From the NCBI GenBank assembly GCA_947178215.1, contig CAMWXJ010000008.1:1-64000 (forward strand): a stretch of 64,000 bases of DNA, written 5' to 3'. Both the position numbers and the translations under genes were made by a program. This document shows positions 20,890 to 29,826 of this stretch, in pieces (the stretch's first letter is position 1; each line of letters begins with the position of its first letter). The notes beneath the pieces were generated by a model. That model was given only the letters and a program-made list of their open reading frames with translations. It was not told the origin of the DNA and did not search any database. The DNA is from an uncultured Porphyromonadaceae bacterium (GTDB lineage Bacteria; Bacteroidota; Bacteroidia; Bacteroidales; Muribaculaceae).

Positions 20890-23181
20890 ATGCGACAACC
20901 ATTTGCCATATCGGCCCTCATAGCCGCACTGCTGCTCACGCTCGCAGCCTGCTCCACCACGAGCAAGCTTCCGGCCGATGAAATCCTGTACACCGGAGTG
21001 AAGAAAATCGACATCAAATATCCCGACAAGGACACCGAGAAAGCCCCCGGACTCGCCGGCGACGTCAAGGAGGCCGTCAACGTGGCGCCCAACAACTGCC
21101 TCGTGTCGCCATATCTGCGCTACCCGTTTCCGCTCGGACTGTGGGTCTACAACCACTGGCCCAACCCCGAGAAAGGCTTCCGCCACTGGCTCTACGAGAA
21201 ACTTGTCGCCGAGCCGGTGCTAATATCCGACGTCAGGCCCGAGGTGCGCACCAAGATGATTGACGAGATTCTCGACAACAACGGTTTTTTCCACGGCGCG
21301 GCAACATACGAGCTGGTGCAGGGCAAGAACAAGCGCAAGGCATCGGTGCGCTACAACGTCAACACCGGCAACCCGTTTCTTATCGACTCGGTAGAGCTGC
21401 TGCCTGACACGTGCCGCCTATTCCACCTCATCGACTCGATAGCCGCGAGAAGCACATATTTTCGACCCGGCTCGCGCTATTCCACCGATTCGCTCGCAGC
21501 AATGCGCATCGACCTGACAAACGCCGTCCGCAACCGCGGCTATTACTTCTTCAAGCCCGACTACATCGAATTTCTCGCCGACTCCACAATTACCCCGGAG
21601 CGCATAGCCATGCGCCTCACCGTGGCCACCAACACACCCAAGCCGGCACTGATGCGGTGGCGAACCGGCAAAATCACCACTACCGTGTACCGCAACCAGG
21701 GCGACGGCACCCCGGACACGACCATGACGCAACGAGGCGAACTGATAGTGATGCGCCCCGCGCGGCTGCGCAACGGCCTCATACCGAGCTGCATCACATT
21801 CCGCAACGGCCGCACGTTCTCTGTGCTCGACATGAACCGCACACAGACCAATCTCTCGCGTCTCGGCATATTCAACGGCATCGACATATCGGTTTTCCCC
21901 GACACGGCGGCCAAGGATCCGACGCTCGACGTCGCCATACAGTGTACTTTTGACACTCCCCTTGAAGCGTCGCTCGAAATCAACGCTACATCGAAGTCCA
22001 ACTCATATATCGGCCCCGGACTCATCTTCTCGGTGACAAACCGCAATCTTTTCGGCGGAGGCGAACAGCTGTCAGTGGCGCTCAAAGGGTCGTATGAATG
22101 GCAGACCGGACGCGACCGCGGCAAGTCGGTGTTCAATTCCTACGAGCTTGGGCTATCTACAACGCTGTCATTTCCACGACTGATAGCGCCGCGCTTCATA
22201 CCGCGCTCGCGACGCGACGTCAACTGGACACGCATAAGCCTGTCGGCCGACTTACTCAATCGCCCACACTACTTTCGCATGGCGCAGTTCAACACCGCCT
22301 TCTCCTACGATTGGAGGGTAAACCGCCACATGGTCAACACCTTCACTCCGCTTAAACTCACCTATACCAAGCTCATACACACCACCCACGAATTTGATTC
22401 CATCATGGCCGCCAACCCGGCCATAGCGCAGAGCTTCATGACCCAGTTCATACCGCAGCTGATGTATGGCGTGACCTACGACCGCATGATCGACCGCAAC
22501 AACAGCATCAACTGGCAGGCCACGGTGCAGGAAGCAGGCAATGTGCTGTGGGCCGCCTACCGCGCTTTCGGCAATAAGGGTGAGAAGCGACTGTTCGGCA
22601 CACCGTTCAGCCAGTTCATCAAGGCGTCGACGCAACTCGTGTTTGGCTGCCGCATCAAAGGCAATTCGTGGCTATACTCGCGCGTGGCCGTCGGAGCGGC
22701 GCACGCCTACGGCAACTCCACCCAGGTACCTTACTCGGAACAATTCTATGTCGGCGGCGCCAACTCGGTGCGCGCTTTCACCGTGCGGTCAATAGGCCCC
22801 GGCAGCTATCATCCCGGCAAAGAGGTTATTAACGGCTACTTCGACCAGACCGGCACATTCAAGTTCGAGGCCAACCTCGAATACCGCTTCCCTATCTACG
22901 GCCCGCTCCACGGAGCTGTGTTTATCGACTCGGGCAACGTGTGGCTGCTCAAAAACGACCCCCAGCGCCCCGGCGGCAAGCTCGAAGGCAGGACATTTCT
23001 CAGAGACCTCGCCCTCGGCACCGGCGCCGGCCTGCGCGTCGACATAGGCATGCTCGTGATCAGAGGCGACCTCGGCATCGGCATCCACGCGCCCTACGAC
23101 ACCGGACGCTCGGGCTACTACAACATGACGTCGTTTGGCAACTCGCTCGCGTTTCACCTCGCCATTGGCTACCCCTTCTGA
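20890..23181 (+). CDS. tamL: Lipid-anchored BamA/TamA-family protein TamL
   Basis: Omp85-superfamily outer-membrane protein of 763 residues. A signal peptide ends in a lipobox (LAAC, Cys21), which distinguishes TamL from TamA. POTRA-like domains follow (about 30-370), then the beta-barrel, with the late GGANSVRAF (VRGF-like) motif and a terminal aromatic strand ending IGYPF. It lies 55 bp after tamB on the same strand, a pairing known in Bacteroidetes. The ATG at 20890 is preferred over a TTG at 20818 because it places the lipobox correctly. Confidence 0.9.
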   Translation: MRQPFAISALIAALLLTLAACSTTSKLPADEILYTGVKKIDIKYPDKDTEKAPGLAGDVKEAVNVAPNNCLVSPYLRYPFPLGLWVYNHWPNPEKGFRHWLYEKLVAEPVLISDVRPEVRTKMIDEILDNNGFFHGAATYELVQGKNKRKASVRYNVNTGNPFLIDSVELLPDTCRLFHLIDSIAARSTYFRPGSRYSTDSLAAMRIDLTNAVRNRGYYFFKPDYIEFLADSTITPERIAMRLTVATNTPKPALMRWRTGKITTTVYRNQGDGTPDTTMTQRGELIVMRPARLRNGLIPSCITFRNGRTFSVLDMNRTQTNLSRLGIFNGIDISVFPDTAAKDPTLDVAIQCTFDTPLEASLEINATSKSNSYIGPGLIFSVTNRNLFGGGEQLSVALKGSYEWQTGRDRGKSVFNSYELGLSTTLSFPRLIAPRFIPRSRRDVNWTRISLSADLLNRPHYFRMAQFNTAFSYDWRVNRHMVNTFTPLKLTYTKLIHTTHEFDSIMAANPAIAQSFMTQFIPQLMYGVTYDRMIDRNNSINWQATVQEAGNVLWAAYRAFGNKGEKRLFGTPFSQFIKASTQLVFGCRIKGNSWLYSRVAVGAAHAYGNSTQVPYSEQFYVGGANSVRAFTVRSIGPGSYHPGKEVINGYFDQTGTFKFEANLEYRFPIYGPLHGAVFIDSGNVWLLKNDPQRPGGKLEGRTFLRDLALGTGAGLRVDIGMLVIRGDLGIGIHAPYDTGRSGYYNMTSFGNSLAFHLAIGYPF

Positions 23182-23251
23182 TTCGGTCGCGCACCGAACA
23201 AAATCCCGCGCCGACACGTAATATAAGTAATCCTCTTAATCGTCTACTGAT

Positions 23252-23854
23252 ATGAAAACCTCAGGCAACTACTGGCTGACAATACTTGTAGTATTCGTTG
23301 CAGGCATCCTGCTCATTGCGTGGCACTCACGCATAGATATTCTCCAATGGGTAGTCATCACGGTGGGCCTCGTGCTCATCATACCCGCCCTTTACAGCTT
23401 CATCATAGCGCTCGGCCGCAACCGCCGCGGCGAAAACGGCGAGACGGGACGCACCGCACGCACCTCGACCCTATGGGCCAATGCCGCTACCATTCTGCTC
23501 GGCATCTGGATGGTGGCCGACCCGACATTCTTTGCCGGAGTGCTTGCCTACATCTTTGGCGCCGTGCTGCTGCTCTACGGCATCTACCACATAGTGCTGA
23601 TGTGCTATTGGCTCAAACCTGTCACATTCCCGTTCTGGTTCTACATCATTCCGGTACTCATGATTGCGAGCGGCATTGTGATACTCTGCTCGTCGGTGCG
23701 CGAGATGAACTCCGTGGTGGTCCTCATCACAGGCATAGCCCTCGTGGCCTCCGCTGTCAACTCGACGCTCGAATATGCCTCATGCTCCTCCGAGCGCCGC
23801 GCCATCAAGCGGGCTCAAGAGGGAGCCGCCCGCATCGAAGAGAGCGACAAGTAA
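23252..23854 (+). CDS. DUF308/HdeD-family membrane protein
   Basis: A 200-residue integral membrane protein with about six hydrophobic helices arranged as repeated pairs (about 8-25, 32-52, 72-90, 95-117, 124-145, 150-170) and a basic cytoplasmic tail. The pattern WMVADPTFFAGVLAYIFGAVLLLYGIYHI is typical of the HdeD/DUF308 family (quoted here as its parts WMVADPTFF and FGAVLLLYGIYH). HdeD is linked to acid resistance in E. coli; no function can be assigned here. It follows tamL by 70 bp and may share its transcript. Confidence 0.75.
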   Translation: MKTSGNYWLTILVVFVAGILLIAWHSRIDILQWVVITVGLVLIIPALYSFIIALGRNRRGENGETGRTARTSTLWANAATILLGIWMVADPTFFAGVLAYIFGAVLLLYGIYHIVLMCYWLKPVTFPFWFYIIPVLMIASGIVILCSSVREMNSVVVLITGIALVASAVNSTLEYASCSSERRAIKRAQEGAARIEESDK

Positions 23855-23930
23855 CACCCGTCCCGGCGCCATACATATCACCGCGAAGCAGTTTTTTGGC
23901 CGCGACAAGTCCCTTAATCTATAATTTGAG

Positions 23931-23938
23931 TATATTTG
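23931..23938 (+). promoter_or_regulatory. -7 promoter box for porX
   Basis: TATATTTG matches TAnnTTTG 52 bp upstream of the porX start. No clear TTTG box lies at the expected distance upstream, so the call rests on the -7 box and position. Confidence 0.5.
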
Positions 23939-23989
23939 CAATCGGTAGTCCCGACTCAGAGGCTACCGGTTGCATCTTTTTTATCCGAT

Positions 23990-25552
23990 ATGACCATACT
24001 GTGGGCCGACGACGAGATTGACCTCCTCAAACCGCACATAATGTTTTTAAAGGCGAAAGGCTACGAAGTTGTCACCGCGTGCAGCGGCGCCGACGCGCTC
24101 GACATGGCCGACAGAGCGCCTTTCGACCTCGTGATTCTCGACGAAAACATGCCCGGAATATCGGGTCTGGAAACGCTGAGCCGCCTCAAACTGGCGCATC
24201 CGCAGATTCCGGTCATCATGATTACCAAGAGCGAGGAGGAAAACATCATGGACCAGGCAGTGGGAAGCAAGATTGCCGACTATCTCATCAAGCCGGTCAA
24301 CCCCAGCCAGATACTTCTGTCGATAAAAAAGATACTGCACTCCGACGACCTCGTGACCAACCGTGCCGCCGACGACTATCGCCGCGAGTGGCCCGAGCTG
24401 TCGGCCGCGATAGGCTCTGCCGCGAATCTCGACGACTGGATGAAGCTATACCGACGCCTCGTGTACCGTCAGACCGACATCGCCGCCGCCGGCTCCACCA
24501 ACATGGACGGCATGCTCGCCGAACAGATGCTTGAAGCCGACGCCGGATTCACGCGCTTTATCCACCGCAACTATGAGGGCTGGATAACGCGTCTTATTGC
24601 CGACCCCGGCGACAGGTCGCTCCCGCTTATGAGTCCCCTGGTGATGCGCCGCAAGGTGTTTCCGCTGCTCGACGCCGGAGAGAAGCTGTTTTTCGTGCTC
24701 GTCGACAATTTCCGCCTCGACCAGTGGATAACCGTGAGGCCGCTGCTGAGCCGCTTCTTCAACATCGACGACGACAGCCTCTACTGCTCTATCCTCCCCA
24801 CTGCCACACAATATGCCCGCAACGCCATATTCTCAGGCCTTATGCCGGAGGCAATCGAGCGGATGTTTCCCGAACTGTGGGTCGACGAGGAGGCCGAGGA
24901 GAGCAAGAACATCAACGAAAGCCCGCTGCTCGCAACGCTGTTTGACCGCTTCCGCCGCCGCGTGAAATTCTCCTACCACAAGCTCAACGACTCGGCCGGC
25001 GCCGACCGCCTGCTGCGCGACCTCCCCTCGCTCGCCGCCAACGACCTCAACGTTGTCGTCATCAACTTCATCGACATGCTGTCGCACGCCCGCACGGAAT
25101 CCAAGATGATACGCGAGCTCGCCTCGACCGACGCAGCCTACCGCTCGCTCACCGAGTCGTGGTTCCGCCACTCGGCCACGCTTGACCTGCTCGCCGCCAT
25201 AGCGTCGCACGGCTACAAGGTGGTGCTCACCACCGACCACGGTACCGTGCGGGTCGCCAACCCGGTCAAAGTGATTGGCGACCGCAACACCAACACCAAC
25301 CTCCGCTACAAGATTGGCAAGTCGCTCAACTACAATCCACGCCAGGTGTATGAAGTTAGGCGCCCCGAGCGTTTAGGCCTCCCCCGCGCGGGACTGGCCT
25401 CGACCTACATCTTCGCCGGCGGACGCGACTTTTTTGCCTATCCCAACAATTATAACTATTATGTACAATACTACGACGGCACATTCCAGCACGGAGGCAT
25501 CTCGCTCGAAGAGATGCTCGTGCCGATCGTGACCCTTTCGCCAAAGCAATGA
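23990..25552 (+). CDS. porX: PorX-like response regulator with PglZ domain
   Basis: Two-component regulator of 520 residues. The receiver domain (1-120) has the acidic pair Asp7/Asp8, phosphoacceptor Asp51 (VILDENMPG), the conserved Thr in MITKSEE and Lys in YLIKPVN. The C-terminal part is a PglZ/alkaline-phosphatase-like domain with DNFRLDQW (about 242), VINFIDMLSHARTE (about 361) and TTDHGTVRV (about 423). In Porphyromonas, PorX acts with PorY and an ECF sigma factor to control type IX secretion. The ATG at 23990 begins the receiver domain cleanly. It overlaps tsaE by 4 bp. Whether a type IX system exists in this genome cannot be seen from the window. Confidence 0.9.
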   Translation: MTILWADDEIDLLKPHIMFLKAKGYEVVTACSGADALDMADRAPFDLVILDENMPGISGLETLSRLKLAHPQIPVIMITKSEEENIMDQAVGSKIADYLIKPVNPSQILLSIKKILHSDDLVTNRAADDYRREWPELSAAIGSAANLDDWMKLYRRLVYRQTDIAAAGSTNMDGMLAEQMLEADAGFTRFIHRNYEGWITRLIADPGDRSLPLMSPLVMRRKVFPLLDAGEKLFFVLVDNFRLDQWITVRPLLSRFFNIDDDSLYCSILPTATQYARNAIFSGLMPEAIERMFPELWVDEEAEESKNINESPLLATLFDRFRRRVKFSYHKLNDSAGADRLLRDLPSLAANDLNVVVINFIDMLSHARTESKMIRELASTDAAYRSLTESWFRHSATLDLLAAIASHGYKVVLTTDHGTVRVANPVKVIGDRNTNTNLRYKIGKSLNYNPRQVYEVRRPERLGLPRAGLASTYIFAGGRDFFAYPNNYNYYVQYYDGTFQHGGISLEEMLVPIVTLSPKQ

Positions 25553-25992
25553 AAGCACCCGCAACTATCACCATAGCCGACGAGACCCGCATCGCCGACG
25601 CCGCATCGCAGTTCATCGACCTCATGGAGGGCTACACCGTATTTGCATTCAACGGCCCCATGGGCGCCGGCAAGACCACCTTCATCAACGCCCTCGCCGG
25701 ACACCTCGGTGTAGCCGCCGACCCCACCGGCTCCCCAACTTTCGCCATACTCAACGAATATGTAGGTTCGTCGGGCAAGCCGATATACCACTTCGACCTC
25801 TACCGCCTCGAAAGCGAGGAGGAGGTGGCCGACACCGGATTCATCGACTATGTGGACTCGGGCAACCTGTGCTTCATAGAATGGCCCGACCGCGCCGGCT
25901 CGCTGCTCGACCCATCGGCCACAGTCGAGGTCTACATTGAGGTCGACCCGCTCACCGACGCCCGCACCCTTACACTCCGCTATCCGGAATGA
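25549..25992 (+). CDS. tsaE: tRNA t6A biosynthesis ATPase TsaE
   Basis: ATPase that cycles the TsaB-TsaD complex, which makes N6-threonylcarbamoyladenosine at position 37 of ANN-decoding tRNAs. The 147 residues include the Walker A motif GPMGAGKTT (36-44), the family SPTF motif, YHFDLYRL and the FIEWPDR motif. Start and stop codons overlap both neighbours by 4 bp (ATGA at each junction), so it is coupled to porX and to the small membrane protein downstream. Confidence 0.95.
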   Translation: MKAPATITIADETRIADAASQFIDLMEGYTVFAFNGPMGAGKTTFINALAGHLGVAADPTGSPTFAILNEYVGSSGKPIYHFDLYRLESEEEVADTGFIDYVDSGNLCFIEWPDRAGSLLDPSATVEVYIEVDPLTDARTLTLRYPE

Positions 25993-26201
25993 AGGTAGCC
26001 ACACTGATACTGGCGGCAATCTTTGCCGTCGGGGGCGCCACGTCGCTGATTGCCGGTCTCACCGGAGCGCGCTGGTTCTTCTCGGCGGCAGCCTCGCGCA
26101 CCTTTACCGGGAGGCGCCACCGCATCGCCGCCCGCGTGGTCTACTCCGTGGCGGGAGTGCTGCTTATCCTCGCCGCCCTGCAACTTTTCGCGTCGGTCTG
26201 A
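25989..26201 (+). CDS. Small Imm17-like membrane protein
   Basis: A 70-residue protein with two predicted helices (about 3-24 and 48-68) joined by a basic, aromatic loop (ARWFFSAAASRTF, RRHRIAARVVY). This resembles the immunity-17 (Imm17) family of tiny membrane proteins. The name comes from proteins near polymorphic toxins, but there is no toxin gene here, so an immunity role is not supported. It is translationally coupled to tsaE and followed by a terminator, so it is the last gene of a three-gene operon. Confidence 0.55.
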   Translation: MKVATLILAAIFAVGGATSLIAGLTGARWFFSAAASRTFTGRRHRIAARVVYSVAGVLLILAALQLFASV

Positions 26202-26235
26202 CACTGTTTTTTTCGCACCACGACCAACTTTTTTT

Positions 26236-26265
26236 GCTCCGGGTTGTAGCCTCGGAGCTTTTTTT
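26236..26265 (+). terminator. Terminator after the porX-tsaE operon
   Basis: GCTCCG (26236-26241) pairs with CGGAGC (26253-26258), extended by G-C contacts near the loop, followed by a run of seven T. It ends the porX-tsaE-Imm17-like transcript. Confidence 0.8.
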
Positions 26266-26347
26266 GCGTCATATATACAGCAGGGACGTTCAGTGAGTCC
26301 CTGTCATAACCCATTCATCCACCGAAATCATCATCCTCACCGTAATC

Positions 26348-27214
26348 ATGAAATACATCGTTCACGCCCTAATCGCCGTAATGCTCTCGCTTGTGACAAC
26401 GGCATGCTCCATCTCCGACCTTACCGAAATCGAACCTACGAGTTGGGAAAAACGTGACTTTGAGAACAACGTGGCTCGATCTGTTCGCAAAGCCGTACAC
26501 ACCCCCGGCATAGACAACGGCTCGACACTCATTGTCACAACCTCAGGCGACACATTGGTGGCGCCTACCGACTCCGTGTTTGCCTCCGCTCCACTGCGCA
26601 CCGTCTACGTCGACATTCAGTCGCCGGTATATCCCAGGAAGTTTTCCAAACGCTCCATCGAACTTATTATATTGACCTGCATCGTAGGAAGCATAATACT
26701 GTTTGTTCTTCTCATCCTCCTGGGCATATTCATCATCACGGTGCGCCGCCAGCATGGTCGCAACAAGATAATCAACCATGCCATAGCCGACAACTACAAC
26801 CTGCCTGAATCCTACTTCACAGGTCAGCCTCAGCAAGCTCCCGTGACAATCAACAACATCACCTCCTACATACCGCGGACCGCCACCGACCGGCCCGAGT
26901 CGGGCAACCGGGAGCCGGGCAACCAGCACTCGGGCAACCCCGGCGCGGCACAGGAACCTCCATGTTTCAACAACGGTAACGAACCTGTCGACACGTCAAA
27001 TGTCAACGAGTTTCTGCGCAATCTCGGCATTAACAACTCGCCCGAACGACTCAAAAAGTTCCGAAACGCCATCGTCATCATAGGTCTCGGCATCATCGTC
27101 TTCTTCACCTTCGCTGTCAACCATAGGCCCGGGCTCGGAATATTCGTGGGAGGCATACTTGTGCTCCTTGGAGCCGCACAGCTCCTCACCCTCCTGCTCG
27201 GCAAGAAATTCTGA
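26348..27214 (+). CDS. Lipoprotein-signal membrane protein in ECF sigma module, DUF6249-like
   Basis: A 288-residue protein. It starts with a lipobox (VTTAC, Cys20), then an 80-residue exported segment, a strong transmembrane helix (about 104-132), a polar loop rich in Pro, Gly and Asn with three GN repeats (about 133-235) and two C-terminal helices (about 240-258 and 264-284). The C-terminal pair resembles DUF6249-type proteins found next to sigma genes in this phylum, but I am not certain. It lies 29 bp upstream of an ECF sigma gene on the same strand. A lipid anchor combined with three later helices is odd and raises the chance that the 'lipobox' is a plain signal anchor. Confidence 0.6.
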   Translation: MKYIVHALIAVMLSLVTTACSISDLTEIEPTSWEKRDFENNVARSVRKAVHTPGIDNGSTLIVTTSGDTLVAPTDSVFASAPLRTVYVDIQSPVYPRKFSKRSIELIILTCIVGSIILFVLLILLGIFIITVRRQHGRNKIINHAIADNYNLPESYFTGQPQQAPVTINNITSYIPRTATDRPESGNREPGNQHSGNPGAAQEPPCFNNGNEPVDTSNVNEFLRNLGINNSPERLKKFRNAIVIIGLGIIVFFTFAVNHRPGLGIFVGGILVLLGAAQLLTLLLGKKF

Positions 27215-27243
27215 CCTCTCCACCTGCGATTAATCCACCCGAA

Positions 27244-27798
27244 ATGCTTACGAAGGTTCAGGAACTCAAACTGATTGCCCTATGTGTAGCGGCCGATGAC
27301 CGCCGCGCATTCGGGCAGTTGGTCGAGGCGTATGCCGACGACGTGCGCCGTCTGCTCCTGAGCCTTACCAAAAGCGACGTGGCTCTCGTCGACGACCTTG
27401 CGCAGGAAACCTTTATCAAGGCATATCTCGCCATACGCTCGCTCGAAGGCATAACGCGCTTCCGCACATGGCTGATGCGCATAGCCTACCACGAATTTAT
27501 CTCGCACACAAGGCGCAACCGCAGCGACAAGACAATCGTCGACATAGCTGACTGCGACGTCGATATGCCCGACGACGACGGTGACGACGATGACAGACCC
27601 GTCACCGACGCTAATGTCGCCGACGCCCTAATGCAGCTACCCGCGCCACAGCGCGCCGTGACACAGCTCTTCTATTTCGACGGATTCAGCGTAGCACGCA
27701 TATCCACCGTGACAGGACTGCCCTCGGGCACGGTACGCTGCTATCTCACCAGAGCCCGCAAGCGGCTCGCCAATCTCCTCGACAAACACAGATACTGA
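27244..27798 (+). CDS. ECF-type RNA polymerase sigma factor
   Basis: A 184-residue sigma factor. Region 2 spans about 22-90 (VDDLAQETFIKAYLAI, FRTWLMRIAYHEFISH) and region 4 about 128-180 (LPAPQRAVTQLFYFDGFS, GLPSGTVRCYLTRARKRL). The linker between them is strikingly acidic (DMPDDDGDDDD, about 102-112). Flanked by a membrane lipoprotein upstream and a small membrane protein 12 bp downstream, it probably belongs to a three-gene envelope-signalling unit. Confidence 0.9.
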   Translation: MLTKVQELKLIALCVAADDRRAFGQLVEAYADDVRRLLLSLTKSDVALVDDLAQETFIKAYLAIRSLEGITRFRTWLMRIAYHEFISHTRRNRSDKTIVDIADCDVDMPDDDGDDDDRPVTDANVADALMQLPAPQRAVTQLFYFDGFSVARISTVTGLPSGTVRCYLTRARKRLANLLDKHRY

Positions 27799-27810
27799 TA
27801 ACTTGTGACT

Positions 27811-28164
27811 ATGAAAACTGACCGACATGGCATCAGCGACACAGACCGCCGCATCGCCGACATGGTGCGCGGCGAAGCATCGCCTGTTCCTCGCGACGAG
27901 TGGTTTGTAAACAAGACCCTCAACCGCCTCCCGCCGCGCTGCGAGCGCATACTCGGACTACCCGAAATCATCGCCGCCGGCGTGGTGCTCGTCATCTCCG
28001 GCACGGTAATGGCCGTAGAGACACGCCACCTGCTCCAACTGGCCGAATCGACCTCCGACAGTGTGGCCGATCTCAACCCCCTGATGCTGCTTGCCGCTGC
28101 GGCGTGCGCCCTGTGCGCCGCCCTATACCTCGCCATCCCCGTGCTCAAAAACGCCAATCCATAA
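27811..28164 (+). CDS. Small two-helix membrane protein, possible anti-sigma partner
   Basis: A 117-residue protein with a polar, charged N-terminus (1-48, including DRRIADMVRGEASPVPRDEWF) and two transmembrane helices (about 50-70 and 88-110). I recognise no named family. The WFVNKTLNRLPP segment and the location right after an ECF sigma gene recall the short sigma-linked membrane proteins of Bacteroidetes, so a role in holding the sigma factor at the membrane is a reasonable guess. The ATG at 27811 was preferred to a GTG six bases earlier. Confidence 0.65.
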   Translation: MKTDRHGISDTDRRIADMVRGEASPVPRDEWFVNKTLNRLPPRCERILGLPEIIAAGVVLVISGTVMAVETRHLLQLAESTSDSVADLNPLMLLAAAACALCAALYLAIPVLKNANP

Positions 28165-28207
28165 TTGTTGACATACAGAAGGTAACGGCACTCCGCACAG
28201 TGCCCGG

Positions 28208-28242
28208 CCCCGACAGCCGCCTCACCGGGCGGCCTGTCGGGG
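28208..28242. other. Strong intergenic hairpin
   Basis: CCCCGACAG (28208-28216) pairs with CTGTCGGGG (28234-28242), continued by CCGCC/GGCGG with one bulged C and a six-base loop: about 14 bp in all. No T run follows on either strand, so it is not a standard terminator. It could protect the 3' end of the sigma operon's mRNA. A near-match promoter box (TAATTTAG, 28311-28318) lies before the next gene. Confidence 0.55.
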
Positions 28243-28347
28243 TCTGCCGTCAAAAAATAGGGGCGTCGGGAGATGAACCCGCGCCCGCTGCAAGGCGTTT
28301 TAATTTAGTCAGCAAGGCACAACACTCCCTGCCATGACGCTCATGCT

Positions 28348-28869
28348 ATGAAACTTGTCTACACACTCCGTGGGGCACTCGCCGCCATTGTAATCGCCGC
28401 GGCCCCGGCCGTAATGGCTCAGGTTGCCCTTCCGGCGGGCAACACTCCCTATTATCCCACCGGCGTTGGCCCCGCTGTTTCAGGCTCAGTCAACATCGGC
28501 AAGCTGCCTGAAAAGGCGATGAAATTTATCGGCACCAACTTCCCGCAGGCCGTCATCACCGGCATTGAGGAGAAGTTCAATTCCCGCACTTTCGAGGTCG
28601 ACCTCAACGACGGTACCGACCTGGAATTTAACTCGGCCGGCGACTGGACCGAAGTCGACGCCGGTCACGGCACATGCCTCGCCCCCTCGCTTGTCAAGAT
28701 TCTGCTTCCAGCCAACTCCTACAACGAGATTGTGAACATGAAGCTCACCAACGCGGTAGAGACCGTGAAGCGCGACTCCCGGTTCTACAAGGTCGAGCTC
28801 CGCAGCCCGGAATACGATGACCTCCGTTTCAACTCGGCCGGCGTTCTGGTGGAGATTGAAATGGACTGA
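28348..28869 (+). CDS. Secreted PepSY-like domain protein
   Basis: A 173-residue protein with a signal peptide (1-25, cleavage near VMA-Q) and two tandem PepSY-like (DUF2874-type) repeats: about 45-100, from LPEKAMKFIGTNFPQAVI through FEVDLNDGTDLEFNSAGDW, and about 115-173, ending DDLRFNSAGVLVEIEMD. The alternating beta pattern with FNSAG in each half is typical of this periplasmic or secreted family, whose biochemical role is unknown. It stands alone between a sigma module and a convergent TPR gene. Confidence 0.8.
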   Translation: MKLVYTLRGALAAIVIAAAPAVMAQVALPAGNTPYYPTGVGPAVSGSVNIGKLPEKAMKFIGTNFPQAVITGIEEKFNSRTFEVDLNDGTDLEFNSAGDWTEVDAGHGTCLAPSLVKILLPANSYNEIVNMKLTNAVETVKRDSRFYKVELRSPEYDDLRFNSAGVLVEIEMD

Positions 28870-28967
28870 CCACAGTACAGTACATACCCGTATATAGCAA
28901 GCCGGGGCTGTCATCGCGACAGTCCCGGCTGCAATTCATCATTATTCTTGTTGTCTGATGGTGCTTT

Positions 28968-29675
28968 TTATTTCTTTTCGACCGAAGCCTTGGCACGTTC
29001 CAGATACTTCTCAAGATCGAGACCCTGGGCGGCGCCATAGTTGGGATAGCGGTCGATAATCTGCTGCCACAGCTCGGCTTCGGCGGTAAAGTTGCCGAGG
29101 GCGCGGTCTACGGTAGCTTCCTTCATCATGAAGAAGGGAGTATAGGCGGGATTGTTGTCGGAAAGCTTCACGGCTTCGGCGAAGCATTTGCGGCCCTCTT
29201 CGAGGTTGCCGAGGTTGACGTAGCAGTCGCCCATGAGCGAGCGGCTGGCAGCGCCTATGATGCTCTCTTTGGTGTCATATTTCTTGAGGTAGCTGATAGC
29301 CTCGTTGAGCTTGGCGTCGCGGCCCACGGAGTCGTTGGCGGCCTGATTGTAGAGGATAATGGCGGCGTTGAGGGCGGCGCGGTTGCCTGCGGCATAGCCG
29401 TAGTTGTCGGCCACCTGCTTGTACTGGGCGAGAGCCACGGAGTCCTGGCCGAAGCTCATCGAAGTGTCGGCCTGGCCGATAGCATTGTCGGCAGCCTGGA
29501 TGCCGGGTTGACGGATAGCGAAGATATAAACGATTACGATGACCACGATTGCGGCTAACGCGATTGTGAGCCACATCATCACTTTCTGCGACTTCCTGGT
29601 ATCGTTCTCTTCATGGGCGATTGCCTCGGCGCCCTCCTGCTTGGCGAGGGTATCGGGTTCTTGGTTTGTTGCCAT
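28968..29675 (-). CDS. Membrane-anchored TPR protein (YfgM/tetratricopeptide type)
   Basis: A 235-residue protein with a cytoplasmic N-terminus, one transmembrane helix (about 33-55, WLTIALAAIVVIVIVYIF) and a periplasmic tetratricopeptide array (about 65-230). The anchor-plus-TPR layout is that of YfgM-like proteins, which act as chaperone adaptors at the SecYEG exit in E. coli; that role here is inferred. The ATG at 29675 was chosen because upstream in-frame starts add a basic stretch that overlaps the predicted transcription start. It has its own divergent promoter against serC. Confidence 0.8.
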   Translation of the reverse strand: MATNQEPDTLAKQEGAEAIAHEENDTRKSQKVMMWLTIALAAIVVIVIVYIFAIRQPGIQAADNAIGQADTSMSFGQDSVALAQYKQVADNYGYAAGNRAALNAAIILYNQAANDSVGRDAKLNEAISYLKKYDTKESIIGAASRSLMGDCYVNLGNLEEGRKCFAEAVKLSDNNPAYTPFFMMKEATVDRALGNFTAEAELWQQIIDRYPNYGAAQGLDLEKYLERAKASVEKK

Positions 29676-29747
29676 ATTTATGTTAGGTGTTTTATTATTT
29701 GCACATATGACGCGCAATAGCCGTAAAGGCATGGCGCGAAGCGACTG

Positions 29748-29779
29748 CAAAGTTAATAGTTATTCGCCATATACAAAAA
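29748..29779 (-). promoter_or_regulatory. Promoter of the TPR gene
   Basis: On the minus strand TAACTTTG (29748-29755) is a perfect TAnnTTTG box, and TTTTTG (29774-29779) lies 18 nt upstream as the -33 box. It drives the TPR gene, divergent from serC. Confidence 0.75.
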
Positions 29780-29826
29780 TTTTTATTATCCATTGACGAA
29801 ATTGAGCGAAATTGATCCTTCGATTT

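Noticed and set aside
25989..26201. Toxin-immunity system at the Imm17-like gene
   Set aside because: No toxin, secretion-tag or variable cassette lies nearby; the gene is coupled to tsaE and porX instead.
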